Source: Vespa crabro (taxonomy: Eukaryota > Arthropoda > Insecta > Hymenoptera > Vespidae). Taken from it: a DNA stretch of 64,000 bases. Below the pieces are notes generated by a model. The model saw nothing but the letters and a program-made list of their open reading frames with translations. It had not been told where the DNA came from and made no database searches. The DNA lies in contig NC_060956.1 in NCBI RefSeq assembly GCF_910589235.1, positions 8,873,999 to 8,937,998 on the forward strand, read 5' to 3'. Positions within the stretch are counted from its first letter, which is position 1, and the number at the start of each line of letters is the position of its first letter. Position numbers and translations under genes: made by a program. This document shows positions 1 through 10,559 of the stretch, in pieces.

Positions 1-311
1 ATCAAACCGAAGGCTGATAAAATAGGAAACGATTAATATCGATTGTGACTTTAATAACGACAAGACGACCTGCATTGACTCTACATTGAACGGCATATTA
101 GTTCGTGTTCAGCCTACTTTGTATTAATCGACAACTATATATAGACTTTCATACCATAAAAGCATTGCGTGCCCTTCATATACTACGTATTATTCAAGTT
201 CTATCTGCCATTGTATTATGTCGCTTGAATTATTTCATATGTCTATCAAGTTGTACGAGTCATCGTTAATAATAGGTTTATCATTTTATTGCAAATTATA
301 CGCTATAAAAG

Positions 312-349
<38 letters not shown>

Positions 350-449
350 ATAATAATAGTAATCATTCTCTTATCGAACTTTTTAATTTCAAGCTTCTAT
401 TATTAAGAAGACAACATAATTAACTAAATATCTTTTTTTTCTGTTTTAG
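1..449 (+). other. Intron or 5' region upstream of the PPxY membrane-protein exon
   Basis: No coding exon is recognisable here. The stretch ends in a pyrimidine tract and AG (about 430-449), a convincing splice acceptor for the exon that follows, so at least one upstream exon of the plus-strand gene should exist left of it or outside the window. It also holds a (TA)n tract at 313-344. Confidence 0.6.
313..344. repeat. (TA)16 microsatellite
   Basis: Uninterrupted TA dinucleotide run in the intron or 5' region of the plus-strand gene. Confidence 0.95.
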
Positions 450-451
450 TG

Positions 452-700
452 ATGTCTTTGGAGGATTCACGACGTTCTCAACGACCGTACAGATACGGTA
501 TGGTCCTTTTATGCGTCGGAGCTCTGATCAATTGGCTAGGACTCGCGGAAAATTATGTTGAACCAGTTCGATATGTTGGAGTCGCTTGCATAGTAGCAGG
601 GGCACTTTTGATTTGTGCAGCGATGTGTTGCTGGTTACATGCGCCGCCAACTCGGACTACTACGCACGCGCAACACGCGAATCATCCGATTACGGCCCAG
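452..700 (+). CDS. Two-pass membrane protein with PPxY tail, first visible coding exon
   Basis: This exon encodes residues 1-83 of a predicted 166-residue protein. It begins with ATG two bases after an acceptor AG at 448-449 and ends at a GTAATT donor (701) in phase 0. Residues about 16-32 and 41-61 are hydrophobic and look like two membrane spans joined by a short loop (Glu-Asn-Tyr-Val-Glu-Pro). The N-terminus is Arg-rich (Arg7, Arg8, Arg11, Arg14), and the second span ends in a Cys-rich stretch (Cys55, Cys59, Cys60), possible palmitoylation sites. I do not recognise a named family. Because the frame is open for two bases up to the acceptor, the protein could extend into an upstream exon; I chose Met at 452 as the first in-frame ATG. 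Function is inferred only from the tail in the next exon. Confidence 0.8.
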
Positions 701-2580
701 GTAATTTATTATTATTATGTGCGCAAAACTAACGATTTAATACTCGTTCTACTATTAAGATAAATAATTTGTGTAATCCATTTCGTGTCTCCTGAATGTC
801 GCGAATATCAGTTAGTATTTGAGAAGAAGAATAATGTTCTATTATAGCTTCTTTCGATAATCAGTAAAAGATATCGATCTACGTAGAAATGGACGTTATA
901 TATTTCCTCTTGAGTCAGATTTTAACGATAGAAAATTTATTCTCGTGGAATGGTAGGTAAGTGATAGATAAGACGAGTAGCAACTCGTCTAGTTAAAATG
1001 AGTCATCGATGGTATTTCATGTTGTATCGTCTTGTTCGACATGCTCGAACGCTTTTGAAGATTGAAAAATCTTAAGATCAATTCAGGTCATTCTCTCATT
1101 ATTGAGACGCAAGGAGCAAATTATTCTAAGAAGTTAAGAGAAATAATTTGTGTAGATTATCGTAAGAAATTAAAAGAAATAAATTTGCTACTTTGTATTT
1201 ATTTCTGCTTGCTGCAAGTAGAAATTCAAGAACTACTTTTAAAATCATTTTTCGATTCTTTCCGATGCTTGTATGTTTATGTAAAAAAACTTTTCACGAT
1301 AAGAAAAGAAACATTAATTCGAATCTTAAACGATATATAATCTTTCACTGCGATGACAAGACTCAAAGTTATCAGTCGGCTGATTTTATCTAACTCCTTT
1401 TTTTACAAGTAATTGGGAAAATCCTATCTTTGGTTCTTTATAAATACAACTCTGTTGATTTTTGTTTAACGATAGTCTTCGTCATTTATAATATCCTATC
1501 TCGTAATCCAAGGTAAAATAGAAAAAAAGTAGAAGGAAAAATTACACGACTTTTTTATTGAATATAATCTAAAAGACAAAAGTTTCACGTAAAGTGCAAC
1601 TCATTTCAGGTTTTTCCCTTTCTAAACGTTCTACGATTTCTATTTTACGTTCATCGCGAACTCTTAATACAAGAGAAGGAAAAAACAGGAAGAATCTAAC
1701 TATGAGATAGTCGACGTAGACAACGAAAGGAGGTCGTCTACTAGAACCGTCGTTAGGAACGGTTACTACTTTAGGGATATTCACCCGGAAGTATATATCT
1801 ATAAAGCGATATTTTTATCGTTCGTCGTTCTTATAGATATGCTTGTCTACCTTTCTGTTCCCTGTGCAATAAAACTGATATAAATTTTATTTGCGGATGA
1901 TAAACAAAAGAAGAAAGATTATATACAATACCTTTTTTTGTACATTCTAGCGATTCATATTCTAACTCATTATTTGGAGAGAAAAAAACGAAAGATTTGG
2001 AAAAGTGAAAAATTTGTAATCATAGTTGGCGCATCGCGAGATTTAAGTCGTTCACCCTGTATTTCCACTTAAAAGCGATTATGCAATTTTCTCCGAAGCT
2101 TTCATTATAGCTGCAAATAACCGGTCTATTCTGGTCGTTTGTGTCTCATGCGTCACCCTATACATATCTTGTCCGCCCTTTCGCGGCTTATATTCAGGCG
2201 GCTATAAAGTTTATAAAGAATACTTAACTCAGGTACGTAGATAGATATCTATAGACGACCTACGGACAAATATAAAGCGGCGGATACTTCCGGGTGAATA
2301 TCCTTACGCTATTGAGTAAGAGAAAATCGTCAAGTATCATTGGTAGTTATATGTCGTGCACTGAATCATACTAGCTGTTTTTTTTTTTTTTTTTGAATTC
2401 AATAGTCGAACGTTCTTAGTCTTGAAAATTCTATCTATAAAAAATTTATATTATCTTCTTATATACACGTGATTGCGTTTAAATAGAAAAAAACGAGAGA
2501 AAGAAAAAAGTTCAATAAATTCTGTTAGATCAGAGATTTGTTTTATTGATGGTATTGATGGAATTTATTCGTTTTTACAG
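701..2580 (+). other. Intron of the PPxY membrane-protein gene
   Basis: Bounded by a GTAATT donor and a TTTTTACAG acceptor, phase 0 on both sides. Small ORFs inside have no gene-like features. It contains a 20-bp perfect inverted repeat (1775-1794 and 2284-2303), listed separately. Confidence 0.8.
1775..2303. mobile_element. Possible MITE-like element with 20-bp terminal inverted repeats
   Basis: Positions 1775-1794 (GGATATTCACCCGGAAGTAT) recur exactly as the reverse complement at 2284-2303, bounding 529 bp with no transposase-like coding capacity. Weaker complementarity continues inwards. No convincing target-site duplication is visible at the flanks, so a non-mobile hairpin or a decayed element is also possible. 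Confidence 0.45.
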
Positions 2581-2832
2581 ATTGACGATCCGATCCACGT
2601 GATCTCGATCGACGAACCATCCAGTGGTGCGAGACAAAAGCCACCGGACTACGAGGCTGTAACCGATGCGCCACCTAGTTATGATGATGCAATCAAATTG
2701 AATCCTGGTCATTTAATTAGGCTAAGCACGAGTAGTACGACAGCCTTATCAACAGAAAATACGATACCGGGAACCGTTGAACTGGTTCCCGGTGAAACAG
2801 TGCGAACACCGCCACCACCATACGCGAGGTAA
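2581..2832 (+). CDS. Two-pass membrane protein with PPxY tail, C-terminal exon
   Basis: Continues the exon ending at 700 in phase 0 and encodes residues 84-166. The tail holds three PPxY motifs: Pro-Pro-Asp-Tyr at about 104-107, Pro-Pro-Ser-Tyr at 114-117, and Pro-Pro-Pro-Tyr at 161-164, just before the C-terminal Ala-Arg. PPxY is the ligand of WW domains such as those of Nedd4-type ubiquitin ligases, so an inferred role is a membrane adaptor or substrate for such ligases; this rests on motifs alone. The reading ends in AGG TAA (stop 2830-2832). A donor-like site (2829) and an acceptor (3014) could also splice to a TGA at 3016-3018, giving the identical protein end. Confidence 0.8.
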   Translation: MDDPIHVISIDEPSSGARQKPPDYEAVTDAPPSYDDAIKLNPGHLIRLSTSSTTALSTENTIPGTVELVPGETVRTPPPPYAR

Positions 2833-3590
2833 TTTTTTTTAAATATCACTTTTGTTGTAAGTTGAAACTGAAATTAGGACTCATTTATCAAAGATCTTTT
2901 ACTAAATATAAAATTGAGACATTTGTAATTGTTGCATTCGTCGATTCGTTTCTCAGGTTTGGTCTACAAGTATGTTTTTTATCTTGTATCATCAACATTG
3001 TTTGTTTATTACAGGTGAAAGGTTTGGGGCAATCTATGGTGATTACGAAAAACAAGGTCTGCGGCACGCTGCAGCTTAGAAAAAGAGACTACCAAGAAGA
3101 AGTACAACAAGAGTCTTTTAAAATTCTTCATTATGTGAATGAAGAAGACACGTTGTACGTAAGTGTCAATTTCTGCGAAAACTACCACGAAAGTGATCTT
3201 TCGAAAGAGATCAGCGATTCGCATGAAAATAAATTAAAATTATGATCCTGTCGAGAAGAGACAAAATGAGATAATGGAAACAAAATGCAGAGTTTGATCT
3301 TTGCGGACTGATGTACCTACAAATGTATGACTTACTCTTGATGCGTCGTCGATCATGCGATCTGTCACTATGAATGTGAGAGAACCCAAATTCGAATTTT
3401 TTTTCTTTTCTTTTAAAGAGTGATTTAAATAAACAATGGAGATTATACGACTGGAGAAATTCTAACTATTTGTTCACAATACAACTGCCAATTTGTGATA
3501 ATTATGAATTACGCCTGAATATCTACGAATGATTCTATGAAATTAGTATGTCGGAATTTGTTTCTAGTTATATCGTTGTATATAGTTAAG

Positions 3591-3656
<66 letters not shown>

Positions 3657-4240
3657 CATAAATGTGCAATGTACATTGCAGGAAATGAAACGTCATGGTC
3701 GTCTCTCTTAACTCGAAATTTATGCATATGTGTGTGAGACCAGTAATTATAAATTATTTCATTTCGTTCGAAGATCCATGTTGCTTTGTTCCTAAGAATG
3801 AAGAACGTTGATTAACGATGCTGCTTATATTCATTATTTTAATTGAAAAGAATTAATAGACTGCAGCGCGAATAATTTTATAAACTTTTTGATACTGATC
3901 ACATTCACAACACACTCGGTTTTATATACTTTCAAATATTGTATATTTGTCTATGGTAGTGAAACTTAAAATTTGACTTTTTAGTTTTGCGTTAAGAAGA
4001 CGATTCATAAATCTAGTAATAATGTTCCTATTCGTTTGAATGATGAAACGTTTTTTAAGATCTTTTATGCGATTTTAGATTTTTTTGATCCCATTATTGG
4101 AAGCAGATAAGTAAAAATTATTCGCACGCTTATTATTTGTGACAGTTGTAAAAACATCACGTGTGTTGAGTATCACTTCATCATCTCTGTAAGATAAAGC
4201 CTTTTTTTATAACGGAAATATAAATAAAAAGAGTAAACTT
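2833..4240 (+). other. Probable 3' untranslated region of the PPxY gene
   Basis: Non-coding AT-rich sequence following the stop codon. AATAAA polyadenylation signals occur at 3428-3433 and 4223-4228 on the plus strand; either could end the transcript. A possible 3' intron spans 2829-3014. A long AT microsatellite lies at 3596-3653. Confidence 0.5.
3596..3653. repeat. (AT)n microsatellite
   Basis: About 58 bp of pure AT dinucleotide, probably inside the 3' untranslated region of the plus-strand gene. Confidence 0.95.
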
Positions 4241-6378
4241 TTATATATATGGTTGTTGGTATTTCGATTACCCTTATTTGCATCGCATCCTGATTTATAT
4301 TAATTGTTACCATCAAGAACATTTTGGTATTTAATAATAGAAAGTACAATCAACCTATATTCATGTAGTTTATAACGAATAAGTATCGCTCGCTATTTCC
4401 AAAATAGAATCGTGAATGCATACGCAGATAATTCATCGATAAATACCCTTTATTCAATCGGAGTAACATTTATACTTACTTAAAGCATGTTATTGAATTA
4501 ATATATCAGTAGAACTTCATCAACGGCAACAATAGTAATCGTAATAATGAAGAGAACGTAACGACAGTAATAATGAGATGATAATCTTAATGACAATGAC
4601 AAAGAGTTAATAATAATAATAATTATTATAGATACAATCATAAAATCGTTATATTCTGACAACGCAAAGACGAGAGGTAACAGTAGGTAACATTTTTCAT
4701 AGGAGGATTTTTTTCTAATTATTTATTTTTATGCTTTTCCATTTCTTTTTACGGTGAGCTAAAAGCAGGTCGACTATGATGATAAAATTATAATATTAAC
4801 GATAACGAAAAACCAACAAATTTTTGCTCACATATCTATTTTCATTTATTCTTATCCTCTTTTTAAATATCCTTTAGTTTAAATATATTCTTCCGATGTC
4901 TATTCGTATCTTCGATATACTATCGACAAATAGTTAAGAATTCGAACTTTGAAACTTTTTATGTTTGTAGCTGATGTCAAAGGAGGGATCGAAGATTTTG
5001 TCACCTACCGTTGCTCGTGAATTCTCAATATTTACAGATGCTCTTTGCGTTTTTAGCAATAAAACGAACATGAATGTATAATAACAAAGAAGAACGTGAA
5101 CAAATTAACTGAACATTAACAATCTATGCCAATATATATGTATATCACCGCGATGGTACACAGTTGATTTTTATGGAGAAAATTCGAATGCGATGCATCC
5201 TAAAATTATTGCACGTATGAACGATCTAGTTGGATCAAATCACATTTTAATCTAATGCAATCGATGGCCAATCGGCGTTTTTAGAACCTTGTGTATTTTT
5301 GAATCGCTCATATATTTTATAAATTCGATAATACACCTTGTTTAAGATTGACATCCGTCTAATCACGTTGGCTACGTATGGACCATAACAGATCTCGCAT
5401 TTTTCTCAACTTGTCGTTGTTCGTATCTTTCTCGCTTTAGCGATTCTTGAAGAACGTCCTTATAATAACCGTATTACTCTGTAATTATGTACAGCATATG
5501 GACATGAATTTTCTCTTTTGCAATTCCTCCTCTCGTAAAGTCGTAGACATTATAAATGTATTTTTTGGTATATTCGTAGTGATATACTATCGACAGTAGC
5601 AAGAGTAGTAGTTGCAATAATGACGATTGGAGTAGCACTAGAAATGTTTTTGGTGGTAATAACGATGACTATAATATTAATAATATTAATTAGCAATAAG
5701 TTAGTCGCCAATAATAATCATTTATAAGTAGTCTTTGACTTATCTGAAGCAGCGTTAGCGGCATCTTGTATATATTGGCTCCTGTGATAATTTTAATGCT
5801 AATTAATTATGTAATAACAGTTATACAATAGTAATATTAATGAGATCTGATATACATCTAAGCTAGTCCCTTTTTTACATGCCTTAAAGAGGTAACCACA
5901 ACATATTGAATAATATAAATGTTTTTTCTTTCGTGTATTTACAAAGTGCTAAAGTAATTATCATCGATGATTTTAAGAATTACGCGACACTAATTTTCGT
6001 ATGTACAAAAGATATCGCTGTATGCGAAATTAGACATCCTTAGTCTTTATAATCAATTTGTTTTGACACCTGACATGTTTCATTGAATACGATCGAGATG
6101 TTTAATGAAATTGTTTATTATTTTTTCAAATATTCTCGAACGATTTTGAACGAATTTGTTTACCTGACTCGAATCATTATGTGTAAGAGAAAGAATTTTT
6201 TAATCCTTTAATTAATTTTAAGATAATTCCCAGGTTGGTCGATAATGCGAAGTTCCTCTTTATAGTGTACACGAATTTTACCTATAGATGGGTAAAATTG
6301 ATTGAGCATTATCGTTAATCACTTTATCAAAGACGTTCGAGTGACACTGTACTCGATCGTTGAACTTTAGGGATGGTC
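4241..6378. other. Convergent region: intergenic DNA and 3' UTR of the MYT1-family gene
   Basis: AT-rich sequence without a supported coding region between two genes that point towards each other. Reverse-strand polyadenylation signals (TTTATT on the plus strand) occur at 6114-6119, about 260 bp past the MYT1 stop, and again further left, for example near 4718 and 4840, so the 3' UTR may be short or as long as 2 kb. Many short ATT/AAT-rich tracts are present. Confidence 0.55.
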
Positions 6379-6654
6379 TCAGATGGGTGTCGGCAGGACC
6401 GTGAAATCTTGTAGAGCAGTTTTCACTGTTTCGTAGATCGGTCGATTGGTTTCGTCGGCACAATAGCCGTCGGCGGTGCACAGAGTTTGCAGTTTTGTCA
6501 AATAACTATCAAAATTCTCATGGCCCATTTTCTCTTGCGGTCCACCTGGGGCGTTGGGTATTCGTACGTGTTCCAGCAACGTTATCATGTTATCGCGTAA
6601 CGACTGATAGTACTCCGTCAGGTTATTGTTTCGTGTAGCTATCGCCGTTGTTTC
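6379..6654 (-). CDS. MYT1: MYT1-family transcription factor, last coding exon (MYT1 C-terminal domain)
   Basis: Encodes the final 91 residues and the stop codon. It begins after a TTTTTAG acceptor in phase 0. The first part continues the coiled coil of the previous exon (Asn-Asn-Asn-Leu-Thr-Glu-Tyr-Tyr-Gln and on to Thr-Leu-Leu-Glu-His). The rest, with motifs such as GHENFDSYLTKLQTLC and a Tyr-Glu-Thr-Val-Lys helix, matches the conserved C-terminal domain I know from MYT1, MYT1L and ST18. The protein ends in Leu-Pro-Thr-Pro-Ile. In vertebrates this coiled-coil region is linked to oligomerisation and cofactor contacts; here that is inferred by homology. Confidence 0.95.
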   Translation of the reverse strand, partial: ETTAIATRNNNLTEYYQSLRDNMITLLEHVRIPNAPGGPQEKMGHENFDSYLTKLQTLCTADGYCADETNRPIYETVKTALQDFTVLPTPI

Positions 6655-6823
6655 CTAAAAAGAAACATGAGATATCTGTATAATTAATGATCGATAATAT
6701 AGAAAATGATAATGTAGGTGACATGTAAGAAATTCTCGATAATTTAATTAAGATAAAGTTAAAACTTTCTTGTCAACAGAAGGTAAAGTACAAAGATTAT
6801 CGACCGAGGATACGAACACTAAC

Positions 6824-7041
6824 CTTCTCGCCCTGCTTTAATTGATTCTCCATGGCGGTGATGTCGGAACGCAGGCGCAGTACTTGCGACTCAACTCGAG
6901 CGTTCTCCCTTTGGAGTTCTGTGATTTCAGCCTCCAGTGTATAGAGGTCCTCGCCCTGGGCACTCGTGGACCCACCACCGCTCGTGTTACCCTGACCCGC
7001 GCCCACCGCACCCCCGTGAGCCGGACCACCGGCGTCCACCC
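6824..7041 (-). CDS. MYT1: MYT1-family transcription factor, coiled-coil exon
   Basis: The acceptor is CTAACTATAG ending at 7042, which includes a branch-point-like CTAAC. The entry phase (1) matches the donor of the exon ending at 8909, and the donor at 6823 is AAG|GTTAGT in phase 0. The exon starts with a Gly/Ala/Ser-rich linker and then runs into a heptad-patterned helix from Leu-Glu-Ala-Glu-Ile-Thr-Glu-Leu-Gln onwards, typical of the family's C-terminal coiled coil (about residues 1592-1664 of the model beginning at 27535). An acceptor at 7088 would put the exon in the wrong phase for this model. Confidence 0.92.
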
Positions 7042-8908
7042 CTATAGTTAGCAAAGACACGGACCGGTTCATCAAACTATCCCTCAAAACGATTACTTTT
7101 TACGGTTTCCAGCAGTTTCTTTGCATCTACGAGTATTTCATAAATTAGAAGTATTTTAATGCTTCTAAATGCGATATTTTAAGTAATTGTTAAAAATTAG
7201 ATTATACAAAGAATCTGACTATTGGAAACAGTAAAATTCAAAGTCTTTGATCATTGTCAATTAAGATCTCATATATATTTCTTGTGGAAGACTTTCTACG
7301 TATTCATATAAAAGCACTTCGGCGTTTGCTCAGAGGAAAGTCAATATCGAAATGCACTAAAACTTTACAAACGTGGTATTGTAGCGAATATGTGGGATAT
7401 GCTGTGAGGACCAATTTGGAGCCGCCAATTAAGCGGCATGGTTATAGGTGTAATGCTTAGGTGCGCAGGTTTCTGTTACGCCGATTACTTATTTCATTGC
7501 TATAAACCTAATTTACTATGATAAGAATCTTTGATCTTTCGAACACACTATCGTAATATACATCAAGTAACAGACGCACTAACCTGACTGAAGTGCTGCA
7601 GGAGTGAATGAGTTAGGATAACGAGGTATATTTCATAGGACAGCGTGAGGTGCCATCATACCAGATAGTAGAAGAAATAGGAGATACCGAGTGCTGGTTG
7701 TCAATATTTACAATTTTTCATTACAATACAGACCTTCCCAAGATAAATTTTATTTTTTTATTTTTATATAAAAATGCAGATATATATGCTCTTATTACTA
7801 ATACCAACACTCGGACATCGTCTCGTAAAAGTAAAATTACTGGTGTGTGGATTTTGTATATAACACCGAAAACACATAGAAAACATGTGGCGAGTACGTC
7901 AGTTCCTTACCTTCAAAAGTAAACGTTCTCCTCAAAGCTCAATGACAGGAAAGGAGCTGATCGTGATCCCAGAATAAATCAGAATATATTATTTTTCATT
8001 ATAATGATATACCGCTTACTTTGTTTTTATATTTTTTTCTTGCATATTATATAGGAGAGGTAATAACGCGAGACTAATACCGAAAAACAGGTGAGGACAG
8101 ATGAGTGAAGATAATGTTATTTATTTCGGTTTAGGTATTTTATCGGCTGAATTATTATAAGTTGCTTCTTTCTAACGTCACTATATATAAATTTTGATAG
8201 TGAATTCAGGTTTAAACACATCTGAATCATAGTGACGTGAGAAACGAGTTAACGTAATGCAACATCGTACATAAAAAATTTAAAGAAAAGTGAACGAAAA
8301 ATATGTAAGGAGACAGAAAGACGAAAAAGGAAAAGGAAAGGGTTTACCATCGTTGGTATGACAGCACATCATTGCATGGAGAATAGAGCGTGGCATAGCA
8401 CAGGACTGAGTATAAGGTCTGATACGCACAAGTTTACAAATAAAAATTTGCAATATCACATATTTCGATACTTCACTCATCCAGATACGAGTCGTTCCTA
8501 ATTTATGATAATATGATATTAGTTAATCAATAAGACAACAAACACATTTGGTCCAACAAAATAATTTAAATAAAATAATCTCGCCTGGATGAGAATCATC
8601 GAAAGCATGAAAGAGTATGCAAAGTTATTTTGACACTTTCTAATGCCTCTTCTACGCTAATTTCATTTTCCATTACGTATCAAAACGCATATTTCATTTA
8701 TAATTATGATAACTGCGTGCGAGAAGGCCGAGTCAAATTTGTCTCGAAAAAAACCTTCAATTGTTCGCAGCTAAAAATTTCATAAGCTGGATATCATACT
8801 CTGCCCACGCGCGGTATATCTTGTCCTCCATTTTTTACTCTTCCATCAATAATTTGACAGGAGGTTTTTCTGGGCATAAAAAGGCAGAAGCAACGGCTAA
8901 ATCCTCAC
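7042..8908 (-). other. MYT1: Intron of the MYT1-family gene between finger 6 and the coiled coil
   Basis: About 1.9 kb and phase 1. It contains two candidate frame-preserving mini-exons, at 7595-7584 (12 nt) and 7937-7911 (27 nt), described in the findings. Nothing else coding is supported. Confidence 0.8.
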
Positions 8909-9177
8909 CGGGGATTCCTTTGCTGTACATGCTGGACATATCCTCGAACTTCGGCTTCTTGACAGCATGTCCGGCTATAGGACAACCAGAGAGAGATCTA
9001 TGCGTGGAGAAAGAGCCATTTATGTGACCGATACCATCGCAGCCGGGAGTAGGACAATTGACACCTTCAAATTTCATCGCTGTCGTCGCTGCAATTGCTG
9101 CTTTGTGTTGTTCGACTGTTCCACCAGACTCCAACACACGCATTTTGTTTCTATTTGCAATTGGACATCCAGATGCA
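8909..9177 (-). CDS. MYT1: MYT1-family transcription factor, end of zinc finger 5 and all of finger 6
   Basis: Enters in phase 2 after a GCATTGCAG acceptor and completes finger 5 with Ser-Ala-Ser-Gly-Cys. After a 36-residue linker comes the complete finger 6 (about residues 1543-1567), C-x4-C-x4-H-x7-H-x5-C, with the family signature [11 protein letters not shown] and HRSLSGC. A basic stretch (Lys-Lys-Pro-Lys-Phe-Glu-Asp-Met) and Ser-Ser-Met-Tyr-Ser-Lys-Gly follow, also typical after the last finger of MYT1 proteins. The donor is G|GTGAGG in phase 1. CCHHC fingers of this family bind an AAGTT-type core element. Confidence 0.96.
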
Positions 9178-9478
9178 CTGCAATGCGTTAAAGTTGTTAA
9201 TTGGATAAATAAATGTCTGAAAATAAAGTTCTTACGTGATATATATTAAATGCATATGTGATTTATTGTTTCTATCCTTGCTTCTTGGCTGTAATATGCA
9301 ACATCGAATATATCACCGATAGTGAATATTTTCAATGCATCGATACGAAGCATTTTCTTTAAGAAAATCTCGTCAATTTGATTTGTAACTTCAATTAATC
9401 CATATATATTAATTTGAGGTAATCGTGCTGAGGCAGAAATGGGCTACTGTTCTCTTTGCTTATCTTCGTTAGCCTTAC
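9178..9478 (-). other. MYT1: Intron splitting zinc finger 5
   Basis: 301 bp, GT-AG, phase 2. It interrupts the finger between His-Arg and Ser of the HRS motif, the same codon that is split in fingers 1 and 3. Confidence 0.9.
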
Positions 9479-9541
9479 CTGCGATGTGACAAGAATTTGC
9501 CAGTAGCATGGCCAGATCCGTCGCAACCTGGGATAGGACAT
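9479..9541 (-). CDS. MYT1: MYT1-family transcription factor, first part of zinc finger 5
   Basis: A 63-nt exon flanked by ACTACAG and AG|GTAAGG, phase 2 in and 2 out. It encodes [14 protein letters not shown] and on to Ser-His-Arg, i.e. the two Cys and two His of finger 5 (about residues 1482-1506); the final Cys is in the next exon. The finger differs slightly from its neighbours (Ile for Thr, Ala for Val, Ser-Ala-Ser-Gly-Cys for Ser-Leu-Ser-Gly-Cys) but keeps all five ligands. Confidence 0.96.
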
Positions 9542-10062
9542 CTGTAGTTCAAAATGGTAAGACCACCATTACCAGCACCGTACAACATCCATCCACACAG
9601 AGTAAGCGTGAAACGAGCGGAAACCGCCAGTTATTAGTCAGCGTCTTCGCCTTTACTCGGATAGGGAGAGTTAGTACGTGGTTGTACGTGGATGGGTTTC
9701 CCCTTTTGGTCTCGTAGCAGATCTTGGTACGTGCAATGCGGTCACGTAGATACCTGCTTTAGCTACGTGTAACGTGCGAACGCGACGAAAACGCAAATTG
9801 AGATAGCGATTACTACCGACCCAGCAAATTGCAGAACTTGGAGAAGATCAGAATTTCACGAAACCGAATCTTTAAGATTTACTAGCGAATTCATTTGAAA
9901 ATGTATATGTTTATGAGAGAATAAATTTCAATCTGCCACAGGCATCGAGATCACCTCTATCATCGATTAAATTAAAGGTCACGATTTACAATATACGGAA
10001 GGTGTATAAAAATGAATAGAAAAAAGACAACAGTGCATATAACGATTATTCGAGCAACTGAC
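9542..10062 (-). other. MYT1: Intron between fingers 4 and 5
   Basis: 521 bp, GTCAGT donor and ACTACAG acceptor, phase 2. No further coding signal seen. Confidence 0.9.
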
Positions 10063-10257
10063 CTCAATGGTTCAGAATCCTGTCCATCCCTAGGTTTGCT
10101 TTTCGGTTTATTAGCTCGTGGACAACCAGACAAACTTCTGTGAGACGAATAGTTTCCTGTGACGTGTCCAGATCCGTCACATCCTGGCGTGGGGCATTTT
10201 AACTCTTGAGAATGCGCTTGAATTTGAGAACGATCGGCTCGCGGACAACCAGAGAGG
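10063..10257 (-). CDS. MYT1: MYT1-family transcription factor, end of finger 3 and complete finger 4
   Basis: Enters in phase 2 after a CTTTTAG acceptor and supplies Ser-Leu-Ser-Gly-Cys, the last ligand of finger 3. A 16-residue linker leads to finger 4 (about 1437-1461), [19 protein letters not shown] and HRSLSGC, the canonical CCHHC sequence. A basic Lys/Pro-rich segment (Lys-Pro-Lys-Ser-Lys-Pro-Arg) follows. The donor is GAG|GTCAGT in phase 2. Confidence 0.97.
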
Positions 10258-10517
10258 CTAAAAGTTTAAGATAGGCCAGGTCAAATTAAAGCTGTTCAGC
10301 ATTTACCATGATGACTACGCGCTGCTCTATTCGGTGAAATAAGTACATATCTCTCTGAAATAATATCGTAATTATTAAACGCTAAATAAACATATTGCAA
10401 CGCCGTAATCTTCATGGTTTTGTTCACGAACGTACACCTCAAGAACATCCAAGGTCTCCAGCAATACATCGCATGCAATTCACGCGACGTTGCCATGAGG
10501 TTTGCGAGAATACTTAC

Positions 10518-10559
10518 ATCGAATTTTCAATGCAGGATCCATCATTGGTTTTGTGTGAT
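10518..10559 (-). other. MYT1: Candidate alternative cassette exon inside zinc finger 3 (42 nt)
   Basis: Preceded by TATCCTTTTAG and followed by GAT|GTAAGTATT, a near-perfect donor. The length is divisible by three and the exon is open in the required phase 2. Inclusion would insert 14 residues between the second His and the last Cys of finger 3 (Ser-His-Lys-Thr-Asn-Asp-Gly-Ser-Cys and so on), stretching His-x5-Cys or offering a different Cys. Inferred from splice signals and frame only; transcript evidence is needed. Confidence 0.4.

Noticed and set aside
7042..7087. Longer version of the coiled-coil exon starting at 7087 (Met/Leu-Arg-Asp-Ser-Leu-Met-Asn-Arg)
   Set aside because: The acceptor there would be in the wrong phase for the exon ending at 8909; the CTAACTATAG acceptor at 7042 fits exactly.
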